From Burkholderiales bacterium (GTDB taxonomy: Bacteria > Pseudomonadota > Gammaproteobacteria > Burkholderiales > Burkholderiaceae_C), in the NCBI GenBank assembly GCA_947377275.1, contig CANCFV010000002.1:1-64000 (forward strand): a DNA stretch of 64,000 bases. Direction: 5' to 3'. A model generated the notes under the pieces. That model made no database searches. It was not told the origin of the DNA and saw only the letters and a program-made list of their open reading frames with translations. Position 1 is the first letter of the stretch, and every line of letters starts with the position of its first letter. Position numbers and translations under genes: made by a program. This document shows, in pieces, positions 8,783 through 17,988 of the stretch.

Positions 8783-8937
8783 GGGGGGGGCTTGCGGTGC
8801 AAAAAGATGACGCTGCATCTTATCGATCAGCGACGCGCCTTGGGGGGCGCACCCCATGTGCCTGGGGGCACGCGAGCCGGGGAGAATGACGCAAATGGCC
8901 GAGTCTGCCGAGCCTCAAGCCAACTTCAGTTTGCGGG

Positions 8938-10176
8938 TTAGCCCCCGTGCGCGATCCGATCGGCGATGAACGAGGCGTCGCGGGCCACACCCGAAAAGCG
9001 CCCAGACCCCCAGGTGTGCAGCCAGGGCAGCCCCAGGAAGAACAGGCCCGGCTGCTGGGTGACGCCGCGGGCGTGGACCGGGTGGCCCTTGCCATTGAAG
9101 ACCGGCGCATCCACCCATTTGAAATCGGGCTCGAAGCCGATGCACCAGACGATGCTGGTGATGCCGGCGGCGCTCAGGTCGAGCGCCGTGGCTTCGGCCT
9201 CAGGCTGCCAGACGGGCGCATAGACAGCCGGCGGTAGGGCACTGAGGCCCTGGGCGGCAATGTGCTTGTCAATGGCCGCATTGATGCCGTTGTAGGTCTG
9301 GTCGGCGCGGTCCAGCGACTCGGTCAAGGTGGGTTTGAACTGCAGGGTGTGGCCGCTCAAGCCGTCCAGCAGGCCATGGAGCGCCATGCCTTCCAGGGCG
9401 AACTGGCGCAGGTCGATGTCTCGCCCACCGTCGCGGCCGGTCACATAGTGGTTGGTGTTGTCTCGCACGCCTTCACGCAGGGGGTGCTGGTCGACGGGCA
9501 TGTCGTAGTAGCCCATGTCGGCCAGCCAATCCACCACATCGCGACCGCGGTAGAAGCGGGCACAGCGCGGCGCATCACCCACGGCCAGGTGCACCTTCTT
9601 GCCAGCCAGGTGCAGGTCTTCGGCGATCTGCGAGCCCGACTGCCCGGAGCCCACCACCAGCACAGCCCCCTCGGGCAAGGCCTGCGGACTGCGGTACTGC
9701 TCGGAGTGGATCTGGGTGATGCTGTCGGGCAGGCGCTCGGCCAAGCGCGGGATGATAGGTTGGTGATATCCACCCGAAGCGATCACCACCTGATCGGCCG
9801 TGAAGTCGCCCGCACTGGTCGCCACCGCAAACCCACCCTCAGGGCGAGGCCTCACTTGGCGCACGCTCGTCTGCGTGAGCATGGGGGGCTGCACCTTGGC
9901 GAGGAAGGCGTCCAGGTAGGCCACGATCTGGTCCTTCTTCATGAAGCCATGAGGGTCGTCACCCGCGTAGTCGTGGCCCGGCAATTTGCATTGCCAGTTG
10001 GGCGTGACCAGGCTGAAGGCATCCCAGCGCTGGGTGCGCCAGCTGTGCATGGGCGTGTGCTTCTCGATCACCAGGTGATCGATGTCTTTGTGCTGCAGGT
10101 AATGGCTGAGAGACAAACCCGCTTGCCCGCCCCCCACGATGATGACGGGCAGGTGCTGGGGCGTGGTGGTGTTCAT
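8938..10176 (-). CDS. MSMEG_0569-family flavin-dependent oxidoreductase (Nit1C cluster)
   Basis: GxGxxG FAD motif VIIVGGGQAGLSLSHYLQ, second dinucleotide motif VLVVGSGQSGSQIAED; position in Nit1C cluster. Confidence 0.88.
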   Translation of the reverse strand: MNTTTPQHLPVIIVGGGQAGLSLSHYLQHKDIDHLVIEKHTPMHSWRTQRWDAFSLVTPNWQCKLPGHDYAGDDPHGFMKKDQIVAYLDAFLAKVQPPMLTQTSVRQVRPRPEGGFAVATSAGDFTADQVVIASGGYHQPIIPRLAERLPDSITQIHSEQYRSPQALPEGAVLVVGSGQSGSQIAEDLHLAGKKVHLAVGDAPRCARFYRGRDVVDWLADMGYYDMPVDQHPLREGVRDNTNHYVTGRDGGRDIDLRQFALEGMALHGLLDGLSGHTLQFKPTLTESLDRADQTYNGINAAIDKHIAAQGLSALPPAVYAPVWQPEAEATALDLSAAGITSIVWCIGFEPDFKWVDAPVFNGKGHPVHARGVTQQPGLFFLGLPWLHTWGSGRFSGVARDASFIADRIAHGG

Positions 10177-10238
10177 GGGGCGTTCTTTTGGATGAGGTTG
10201 ACGGTGACGTTGCCTGGTGGAGCAGGGTTGCTGCTGTG

Positions 10239-10529
10239 TCAGCCAAGGTCGAAGGACTCGACCTTGACGCGGGCATCGGCTTGCCGGGCATAGGCGGTGG
10301 CGGTTTGGTGGATCTCAGCCCACTGATCCATGGCGCGCGAACAGGCAAAGCCGTACTTGGCACGCACGCGCTCAGAGGCGATCTCCAGGGCCTCGCGCAC
10401 GCGGGCCAGGAAGTCGTCGAGCGCGTAGTCCTGGCCCGGCGTGAGGAAGTCCTGAACGATCAGGGAGGGCGAGTAGCACTGGCTGACCTGGCCATCGGGC
10501 CAGCGCACAGAGAAATGCATTTCAGGCAT
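10239..10529 (-). CDS. MSMEG_0570-family nitrogen starvation response protein (Nit1C cluster)
   Basis: MPEMHFSVRWPDGQVSQCYSPSLIVQDFLTPGQDYALDDFLARVREALEIASERVRAKYGFACSRAMDQW...; synteny. Confidence 0.85.
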   Translation of the reverse strand: MPEMHFSVRWPDGQVSQCYSPSLIVQDFLTPGQDYALDDFLARVREALEIASERVRAKYGFACSRAMDQWAEIHQTATAYARQADARVKVESFDLG

Positions 10530-11817
10530 GGTGGAGAGACTCCGCGGATAAGGTGGAAAGACCGGCGTCAGGGTTGAGATGCAAGGAACCCAAACCGCGA
10601 TAGAGCGCCTCGTGGCGACGCGCGCTTTGGTCCCAGCTCATGCGGGCACACACGGCACCGGCACCCTGCACGATGGGGGCGGTGTGAAGCGGATCGAGGC
10701 TGTGCCACAAGGCCTGCGCGATGCTGTCGACACGGGTAGGATCGACCCAGAGCACCTCGTGTTCGCCCAGGTGCTCGGTGAACGGGGCCATGCGGGAGGC
10801 GATGGCCGGGGTGCCGCAGGCCAGCGCTTCAAGCACACACAAGCCGAAGCCCTCGCACAAAGAAGGCATGGCCAAGACCGTGGCGCGGCGGTAGAGGGCG
10901 GGCATGGCCTCATCGGGCAAAGGCCCCGTGACCCGCACCCGGCCCTCACCCGCTTGGCCTGGCGCCAGGCCGTTCTCGGTCAGCACGGCACGGAACGACG
11001 CTGCGATGGCCTCGTGGTCCAGCAGGCTCGCGCCACCGGCGATCACCAATTGCGCTTGCATGGCCTGCTGGGCCTGGTCTGGCCTGTGGCCTTGAGCATC
11101 TGTGGCTGCGCTGGCTTCTCGCCGCACCTGGGCAAAAGCCTGCAAGAGACGAACGGTGTTTTTGCGCGCTTCCACGCCACCCACGGCCAACCAAACAACG
11201 CCCTCAGGCTGCACGCCAAGGCTGGCGAGCAGGTCTGCATCACGTCGTGCCTGGGTCTCGTCGACCTGCGCCTGAAAGCGCTGCACATTGACGCCGTTGG
11301 GCACCCACTGCGCCAACCGAGACCAGGTCTGTGCCAACTCGCACTGCCAGAGTGTGCTCACGCAGCACAACTGGCTCGCGGCCATCACACCGCGGGTCTG
11401 CCAGCGTCTCAGCTGGGGTTCATCAAAGTGGTCCAGGTGGTGCACCGTTCGCACAAAGCCTGGGATGCGGCCTTCTTCCCGCAGCGTGGCCAGCGCGTTG
11501 GCCGTGATGCTGTCTTGCGAGTGCAGCACGTCGAAGGTGCCCAGATCAGGCAGGGCGCGCAGGTGATCGGTCATGAACTGGATGCGTGCACCGACCATGT
11601 CGACCAGCCCCGCAGGCAGGGCTTGCGGCAGCGAGGCCACAGACAGCTTGGCGCGCGTGGGGCGGAACAAGGTCTGGCCTGCCTTGGCGCTGGCCATGAG
11701 GGTGACGTCGTGCCCGCGCTCGGTGAGGGCGTCGGCAAGCTCCAGGGCGTGGACCACACCACCGCGTGGGTTGAGCGAGTGCATCAACAAGCCGATGCGA
11801 AGCGGGCGCGGGCTCAT
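10522..11817 (-). CDS. MSMEG_0565-family glycosyltransferase (Nit1C cluster)
   Basis: MSPRPLRIGLLMHSLNPRGGVVHALELADALTERGHDVTLMA... GT4 fold with PSLCEGFGLCVLEALACGTP; start overlaps upstream stop (ATGA). Confidence 0.9.
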   Translation of the reverse strand: MSPRPLRIGLLMHSLNPRGGVVHALELADALTERGHDVTLMASAKAGQTLFRPTRAKLSVASLPQALPAGLVDMVGARIQFMTDHLRALPDLGTFDVLHSQDSITANALATLREEGRIPGFVRTVHHLDHFDEPQLRRWQTRGVMAASQLCCVSTLWQCELAQTWSRLAQWVPNGVNVQRFQAQVDETQARRDADLLASLGVQPEGVVWLAVGGVEARKNTVRLLQAFAQVRREASAATDAQGHRPDQAQQAMQAQLVIAGGASLLDHEAIAASFRAVLTENGLAPGQAGEGRVRVTGPLPDEAMPALYRRATVLAMPSLCEGFGLCVLEALACGTPAIASRMAPFTEHLGEHEVLWVDPTRVDSIAQALWHSLDPLHTAPIVQGAGAVCARMSWDQSARRHEALYRGLGSLHLNPDAGLSTLSAESLHHA

Positions 11818-12854
11818 GCGGCAGCCTCTGTGGCAGTGCGGGGGCAGATGAAGGGCTCGCGCTGAAAGTCCCACAGCAAAGCGGGCTCGGCATCGCCTTG
11901 TGTCAGCCACACTTCGCGGCTGTCGTTGACTTGCCCGATCACGGCGCAAGCTAGGCCTTGGGCCTCACAGCGCTGCATCAAAGGAGCGAGGTTCGGCGTG
12001 TCAACCGAGAGCAAAAAGCCAAAGCTGGGGAAGGCCTGCAACCAACGCAGCCAGGCGGCAGGTGCATCCAGCGGGCCATGCCCCGGGGGGTGCGGGATGG
12101 CATTGAGGTTGATGCGACAACCCACACGAGAGCACTCCAGCAGCATCAAGGCCGTGCCCAAGATGCCCGCCATGCTGATGTCTTTGGCAGCGGCGCTCCA
12201 GCCCGCTTCGGCGATCTCGGGCAACAAGGCCAGGTCGCTTCGAAGGCGCGCGGGTGGCGCCTCGGTGGAGGCGTTCCAGAAGGGCTGGTTCTGCTTCCAG
12301 CGTCCCCTCAAGTCCACCAACATGACCAGGCTCTGCCCGGCGCGCGCCTGGAAGCTCGACAGCAAGGCCTTGGCACGCCCCAGCACCGCCACGGCCAGTT
12401 GCCCGCGTGCCGCGCGGTTGTTGCTGTGGCCGCCCACAATGGGCACGCCATACGCGGCCGAGGCCGCCGCCATGCCCTTGAGCACGGGGTCGGCGCCGGC
12501 CTGACCTTGCGACCACAAGGCATCGACCACCGCGATGGGCCGCCCGCCCATGGCGGCGATGTCTGAGAGGTTGACCATGACGCCGCTGTAGCCCGCGAAC
12601 CAAGGCATCTGCTCCACAAAATCTTCGACCATGCCCTCAATGGCCAAGAGCAGGTGGCCATCGGCATCGGGGATGGCCGCGCAGTCATCGCCCAGCAGCA
12701 CGCCCTGATCGGCCGCGAGCGTGGTGTCGGCCAGGCCGCCTGGCAGCGCTTGCGCCAAGGCCGTGACCACATCGCTGATGTCGCGCTTGTGGGCAAATCC
12801 GCGGCCGGCACGCAGCGTGCTCACCAGGTCGGTCAAGGGCAAGGGGCTGCTCAT
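11814..12854 (-). CDS. sll0787-family AIR synthase-like protein (Nit1C cluster)
   Basis: MSSPLPLTDLVSTLRAGRGFAHKRDISDVVTALAQALPG...GDDCAAIPDADGHLLLAIEGM...VNLSDIAAMGGRPIAVVDAL: AIRS/PurM-like motifs; ATGA overlap upstream. Confidence 0.9.
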   Translation of the reverse strand: MSSPLPLTDLVSTLRAGRGFAHKRDISDVVTALAQALPGGLADTTLAADQGVLLGDDCAAIPDADGHLLLAIEGMVEDFVEQMPWFAGYSGVMVNLSDIAAMGGRPIAVVDALWSQGQAGADPVLKGMAAASAAYGVPIVGGHSNNRAARGQLAVAVLGRAKALLSSFQARAGQSLVMLVDLRGRWKQNQPFWNASTEAPPARLRSDLALLPEIAEAGWSAAAKDISMAGILGTALMLLECSRVGCRINLNAIPHPPGHGPLDAPAAWLRWLQAFPSFGFLLSVDTPNLAPLMQRCEAQGLACAVIGQVNDSREVWLTQGDAEPALLWDFQREPFICPRTATEAAA

Positions 12855-13480
12855 CGGGTGCTGCCTTTGCCGGCCAAGGTCACATAGCCCCACTCGGGCG
12901 CCATGCAGGGCGGGTAGTGGGCCAAGCTGGCCTGCATCAAGCCGTGCGGGCGGCCATGCAGCAGCTTCTCGCCGTGCAGGGCCCAGTTCAGCTGCGTGAA
13001 CAGGGGCACGTTCTGCGCTTGCACATGGGCCCAGAACGCGGTGGCGCCTTGTGCGTGCGCCATGCCCACGGCCAGTCGGATCAAGGTCGCGCCCAGCCGC
13101 CCCACATGCCGGAAGGAGGGGTGCACGGCCAGGCGAGAGCCCCACCACACGCCAGGCTGGTCCGGGTCTTCGTGGATGCGCACCGTGCCCACCACCTGGT
13201 CGCACTCGCCCGCCACACAGGTGCAGGCCACGAGCAATTGGGCGTGTGCGTCGATGGCATCGCGGTCGTCGCCCACGAACACGCCTTGCTCCATGCAGAA
13301 CACCATGCGGCGCAAGGCATGGGCCTCGCGTCGCTCCCAGGCCTCGCTGGCTTGCTTGACGCGGAACTCGGTGGGCGTGAAAGCGGTGGGCAGCTCATTG
13401 CCCCAATCGCCATGCCACGTCGGCAAGGCATGGGTGCTTGGCATCACCGTTGAAATCACCGTTGAAGCGAGGTCAGACAT
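12851..13480 (-). CDS. MSMEG_0567/Sll0786-family N-acetyltransferase (Nit1C cluster)
   Basis: GNAT-like VGTVRIHEDPDQPGVWWGSRLAVHPSFRHVGRLGATLIRLAVGMAHAQGA; synteny. Confidence 0.9.
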   Translation of the reverse strand: MSDLASTVISTVMPSTHALPTWHGDWGNELPTAFTPTEFRVKQASEAWERREAHALRRMVFCMEQGVFVGDDRDAIDAHAQLLVACTCVAGECDQVVGTVRIHEDPDQPGVWWGSRLAVHPSFRHVGRLGATLIRLAVGMAHAQGATAFWAHVQAQNVPLFTQLNWALHGEKLLHGRPHGLMQASLAHYPPCMAPEWGYVTLAGKGSTR

Positions 13481-13501
13481 GGCGGGTGCTCCTGCAAGGT
13501 C

Positions 13502-14641
13502 TCAGGCCAAGGGGGTGGTCTCGTACACCGACAAGGACGAGCAGGCGCCGCACTTGCCGCAGCCGGCCTTGATGTCGCCCGAACGCAGGCCAGCGGCGCT
13601 GACCATGGCGCCCAAGGGCTCCAGCACGCTGCGCATGAATTGGGGGTCGGGCGCGGGGTGGCCTTCGAGCGGGGTGCCGCTGATGGGCACAAAGGGCACG
13701 ACGAAGGGGTAGACGCCCATGTCCAGCAGGCGCTGGCTCATGCCCAAGATGGCCTGTTGGCTGTCACCCAAACCGGCCAGGATGTAGGTGCTGACCTGGC
13801 CGCGTCCAAACACCTTGACGGCCGCCTCGAAAGCACTGAAATAGCGCGACAAGGGCATGCTGGCCTTGCCCGGCATGATGCGTTCGCGCACCTCGGGCGT
13901 GACGGCCTCCAGGTGCATGCCCAGGGTGTCGACGCCCGCGTCCAGCATGCGCTGGAACCACGCGTCGTCATCGGGCGGCTCGCACTGCGCTTGGATGGGC
14001 AGGTTGACGGCCACCTTGATGGCACGGGCGCTCTCGGTCAAGATGGCAGCGCCACGGTCGGGTGTGGCCGGCGTGCCGGTGGTGAGCACCATGTGCTTGA
14101 CGCCATCGAGGGCCACCGCGGCCTTGGCCACCTCGGCCAACTGCGCCGGCGTCTTGTGCGCGATGGTGCGCCCTGCAGCCAGCGATTGCCCGATCGAGCA
14201 GAACTGGCAGGTCTTCTTGCGGCTCTCGTAGCGGATGCAGGTTTGCAGCACCGTGGTGGCCAGCACATCGCGGCCATGCAGGGTGGCGATGTGCGAGTAA
14301 GGCACACCCTCGGCCGTTTGCAGCGCATAGAACTTGGGCGTGGCCGGGAAGCTCAATTGGGCAATGGGGATGCTGGCGTGTCGCAGCGTGCTCATGCCAT
14401 CGGGGCCCGGAGCATCGGCCAGGAAGGGCGAATCGAAGGCTGGGGCCGTGTGCACGGGCACCATCACCGTGTGCCCTTCAATGGTCACGGCCTTGTGGTC
14501 AGAAGGGCCGGCCCCGCCACGGCGGCTGGCCAGGCCGGCGCCAGGGTCGAGCAGGCGCATGCCCCTGGACTGCAGCTCGGTCACCAGCGCGCGGGCTTGT
14601 GGGCTCAAGGTCGCGGCCATCACATCGGAACTCGGGGACAT
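13502..14641 (-). CDS. MSMEG_0568-family radical SAM protein (Nit1C cluster)
   Basis: TCIRYESRKKTCQFCSIGQS cluster motif; C-terminal AGCGKCGACSS; synteny. Confidence 0.9.
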   Translation of the reverse strand: MSPSSDVMAATLSPQARALVTELQSRGMRLLDPGAGLASRRGGAGPSDHKAVTIEGHTVMVPVHTAPAFDSPFLADAPGPDGMSTLRHASIPIAQLSFPATPKFYALQTAEGVPYSHIATLHGRDVLATTVLQTCIRYESRKKTCQFCSIGQSLAAGRTIAHKTPAQLAEVAKAAVALDGVKHMVLTTGTPATPDRGAAILTESARAIKVAVNLPIQAQCEPPDDDAWFQRMLDAGVDTLGMHLEAVTPEVRERIMPGKASMPLSRYFSAFEAAVKVFGRGQVSTYILAGLGDSQQAILGMSQRLLDMGVYPFVVPFVPISGTPLEGHPAPDPQFMRSVLEPLGAMVSAAGLRSGDIKAGCGKCGACSSLSVYETTPLA

Positions 14642-14650
14642 GCTTGCTCC

Positions 14651-15745
14651 TCAGGCCACACGGGCCAGCGGGTTGCGGGAGAGATCGGGCGTGCTGGCCG
14701 TGGCGGCTTCGGCAGCAGCACGGCTGGCAAGGTTCAGGCCAGGCGTGCTCACCGCCCCGATGCCATCGGCACCGGCGGCTTGCATCGCGGCCGAGAGGCC
14801 ATGCACGGGCGAGGTCGGGCGGTCGTCGAGGTTGAGGCTGAGCAACTCGGGGCGGGCGTAGTGCCCCACCGAGTCCATCATGCGTTTGCGCTTGGTGATC
14901 AGGCTCATGTCGAGGTCGGCGATCACCAGGCCCTCGCCCTCTTTCAGGATGGGCGCCAAGGGCACACCTTCCGGCGAGATGATGGCCGTGCAGCAACCGC
15001 CACGCAGGCCGCGTTGCAAGCCCTTGTCAGGCGTGATCGACTCGATCTGCTCGTCCGTCAACCAGCCCGTGCTGTTGATGACAAAGCAGCCCGCCTCCAG
15101 CGCGTGGTGGCGGATGGTCACCTCCATCTGGTCGGCAAAAATGGGGCCCACCAAAGAGCCCGGGAACTGGGCGCAGTGGATCTCTTCATGCTGCGCCATC
15201 AGGGCGTAGCGGGCCAAGGGGTTGTAGTGCTCCCAGCAAGCCAGGGCACCCACGCGGCCCACGGCGGTGTCGACCACCTTGAGCCCCGCGCCATCGCCCT
15301 GCCCCCACACCATGCGCTCATGGAAGGTGGGCGTGAGCTTGCGGCGCTTGAGGCGCAAGGCCCCGGTCTCGTCAAAAATGAGCTGGGTGTTGTAGACGCT
15401 GCCGTGGTCGCGCTCGTTCACACCGAGCACCACCACCATGCCGTGCTGACGGGCCCGTTGGCCCACCGCATCGGTCACCGGGCCAGGCACCACCACCGCA
15501 TGCTCGTAGAGCGCCATGTGCTCCGCGCCAGACAACATGGGCGGGCGGATGAAGCTGAAGTAAGGGTAGTAGGGCACGAAGGTCTCTGGGAAGACGATCA
15601 GCTCGACGCCTTTGGCCGCAGCCTCGTCGATCGTGGCAAGCACTTTGTCCAACGTGCCCCCAGGCTCGTGGGCCGCCTTGTTCAGCACCGGTGCGATCTG
15701 CACCGCAGCCGCCTTGACGATGCGCTTGGTGGTGTCCTGGCTCAT
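14651..15745 (-). CDS. Nit6803-family nitrilase (Nit1)
   Basis: Glu-Lys-Cys triad context: [51 protein letters not shown]. Confidence 0.94.
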   Translation of the reverse strand: MSQDTTKRIVKAAAVQIAPVLNKAAHEPGGTLDKVLATIDEAAAKGVELIVFPETFVPYYPYFSFIRPPMLSGAEHMALYEHAVVVPGPVTDAVGQRARQHGMVVVLGVNERDHGSVYNTQLIFDETGALRLKRRKLTPTFHERMVWGQGDGAGLKVVDTAVGRVGALACWEHYNPLARYALMAQHEEIHCAQFPGSLVGPIFADQMEVTIRHHALEAGCFVINSTGWLTDEQIESITPDKGLQRGLRGGCCTAIISPEGVPLAPILKEGEGLVIADLDMSLITKRKRMMDSVGHYARPELLSLNLDDRPTSPVHGLSAAMQAAGADGIGAVSTPGLNLASRAAAEAATASTPDLSRNPLARVA

Positions 15746-15763
15746 GGTGGTGTCCGCCTTGCT

Positions 15764-16246
15764 TTACAGCGTCCAGGTGTCGATCACGACGGCGTTGGCC
15801 TTCTTGTGCAGCAGCACGATGTCCAGCACGTCGAGCGGGTTGATCGGGCGGATGCCTTCGATCAGCGAGCCTTCACCGTGGCCATACAGGGCTTGCAAGG
15901 CAAAGCGGCAGGCGTAGACCTTGCCGCCCTCTTCCATGAACTTGGTGATCTGCTTGTTGAAGTTCTGGTGGCCAGGGAAAGCCTCGTCGCCCAGCTTGGG
16001 AAAGCCGCGCTTGACACCCAGGGTCACACCTGGGCCGTACAGCAGCACCGAGGTCTCGTAACCCTTGCGCTGCAGGCGTGTGGCTTGCAGCAGGTTGACG
16101 AAACCGATCGAGCCTTCAAAGGCCACGGTGTGGAAGGTCACCAGGGCCTTTTCGCCGGGCGAGGCCTTCACGTCTTCAAAGACCTTTTCTTCGTAGTCGA
16201 CCAGGAATTCGCCGATTTCATTGGGGGCTTTGGTCACAGCAGGCAT
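15764..16246 (-). CDS. MSMEG_0572/Sll0783-family nitrogen starvation response protein (Nit1C cluster)
   Basis: [74 protein letters not shown]; first gene of the cluster. Confidence 0.88.
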   Translation of the reverse strand: MPAVTKAPNEIGEFLVDYEEKVFEDVKASPGEKALVTFHTVAFEGSIGFVNLLQATRLQRKGYETSVLLYGPGVTLGVKRGFPKLGDEAFPGHQNFNKQITKFMEEGGKVYACRFALQALYGHGEGSLIEGIRPINPLDVLDIVLLHKKANAVVIDTWTL

Positions 16247-16347
16247 GGGTCATCTCCAAAAAGTGAGGTTGTCAAACGGGTGGAACGGAAAGGGGCGCGC
16301 GCTGGTTCAACGGGTGCATCAGGTGTGCCACCGCGGGCCAAGCTGAT

Positions 16348-16446
16348 GCGATCAATCAGCGATCAATGCAAACGCGCCCCTGGAGGTGGATCAGCCCCAT
16401 TCCTTGATCGCGAGAAATGCGATCAATCCACAGCGAACAGCGATCA
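16348..16446. promoter_or_regulatory. iterated GCGATCA(AT) operator-like array between Nit1C and mocR-like gene
   Basis: Direct copies at 16348, 16359, 16419, 16440; inverted copy 16404-16411 forming TTGATCGC-N7-GCGATCAA (16404-16426). Confidence 0.7.
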
Positions 16447-16588
16447 GACCCATCACGCACAGGTGGCGAGCATCCGCACCACCGTGGCGCCAAACAAGCT
16501 GCGACACCCAGGTGCCGGGGCCAACGCGCCCTCATTGAGTGCATTTGCACAACCAATCAAATGGAACAAAAGATGCAATCAATGCCGC

Positions 16589-17986
16589 ATGCCTCACACC
16601 TTTGCACGCCTTTGGGCTCAGCGTTTGCGCGACAGCGGCAAGCCGGCCTACCTGCTCATCCCTGAACTGTTGGCCGAAGACCTGGCCAGTGGGCGCCTGG
16701 AGCCCGGCGACCGCCTGCCGCCCTTGCGCGAACTGGCCGTGGCGCTGGGCCTGAACTACACCACCGTGGCCCGAGGGCTGTCGGAGGCGCAAAAGCGCGG
16801 ACAGATCGACGCCCGGCCCGGCCGCGGCAGCTTTGTGCGTTCAGCGACGCCGGCCTTGCCCTTGCGGGGTGGCACCTCGGCAGAGATGACGATGAACCTG
16901 CCCCCAGAGTCCGACGACCCCGCCCTGCTGCAGCGCATGGCCGATGGCTGCGCGCAACTGCACAGCGACCCGCAGCGCCTGCTGGCCCACCTGCGCTACC
17001 AAGATTTCGGCGGCAGCCCCGCAGACCGCGACGCCGGCGCCCGCTGGCTCAGCGGCATCATGGGCGCGACCCAGGCCGAACGTGTGCTCGTGGGCCCTGG
17101 CATTCACGGCGTGCTGTGTGGGTTGTTGAGCCTGCTGGCCAGGCCAGGTGACACGGTGTGTGTGGAGTCGGTCAGCTACCCCGGCATCAAGGCCTTGGCC
17201 ACCCAATTGGGCATCAAGCTCTACGCCCTGCCGGTGGACCAGGAAGGGCCTTGTCCTCAGCACTTTGAAGAGGCCTGCAAGCACGTGCACCCCAAGGCGC
17301 TGTACTGCAACCCCACCATGCTCAACCCCACGTCGGTGACCATGAGCCAGGCGCGCCGAGAAGCCCTGGCCGACATCGCACTGCGCTACGCCATCCCCAT
17401 CATCGAAGACGATGCTTATGGCGCCTTGCCCACCAAAGCGCCCACCACGCTGGCCGAACTGGCGCCCGAGCTGACCTACCACGTGACCGGCTTTGCCAAG
17501 TGCCTGGGCGCGGGCCTGCGCGTGGCCTATGTGCACGCGCCCACGCTGCAAGCCACCCAGCGCTTGGCCGGCGCGATGCGGGCCCTGACCGTGATGGCGG
17601 CACCGCCCATGGTCTCTCTGGCCACGCATTGGATCAACGATGGCACGGCCCGGGCGGTGGTGCAGGCCATCCGAAAAGAAACCAATGTGCGCCACAGCAT
17701 GCTGCTGCAGCACCTGAGCGAGTGGGAGGTCTGGAGCCAGCCCGAGTGCTTTCACGCCTGGCTGCGCTTGCCCGACACGCTCAGCCCCAACGAAGCGGCC
17801 TCGTTCTGGCGTTCACGCGGGGTGGCCGCGGTGGCCAGCACGGCCTTTGCCACCAACACCGCGCCCCCGCGGGCCGTGCGACTGTGCCTGGGCGGCCCGA
17901 CCACACAGGCGCAGTGCGAGCAAAGCCTGCGCGTGGTGGCCGACGTGCTGCGCCACCCCGAGCAAGTCCACGCCTCGGTGATGTGA
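16589..17986 (+). CDS. MocR/PdxR-type GntR-aminotransferase fusion regulator
   Basis: MPHTFARLWAQRLRDSGKPAYLLIPELLAEDLASGRLEPGDRLPPLRELAVALGLNYTTVARGLSEAQKRG (wHTH) followed by a fold-type I PLP domain. True start far inside the ORF-track 1448-aa ORF. Confidence 0.92.
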   Translation: MPHTFARLWAQRLRDSGKPAYLLIPELLAEDLASGRLEPGDRLPPLRELAVALGLNYTTVARGLSEAQKRGQIDARPGRGSFVRSATPALPLRGGTSAEMTMNLPPESDDPALLQRMADGCAQLHSDPQRLLAHLRYQDFGGSPADRDAGARWLSGIMGATQAERVLVGPGIHGVLCGLLSLLARPGDTVCVESVSYPGIKALATQLGIKLYALPVDQEGPCPQHFEEACKHVHPKALYCNPTMLNPTSVTMSQARREALADIALRYAIPIIEDDAYGALPTKAPTTLAELAPELTYHVTGFAKCLGAGLRVAYVHAPTLQATQRLAGAMRALTVMAAPPMVSLATHWINDGTARAVVQAIRKETNVRHSMLLQHLSEWEVWSQPECFHAWLRLPDTLSPNEAASFWRSRGVAAVASTAFATNTAPPRAVRLCLGGPTTQAQCEQSLRVVADVLRHPEQVHASVM

Positions 17987-17988
17987 AC

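Noticed and set aside
13640-17986. 1448-aa plus-strand ORF
   Set aside because: First ~980 codons are antisense to the Nit1C genes and low-complexity (H/G/R/Q rich); only 16589-17986 is a real gene (MocR).
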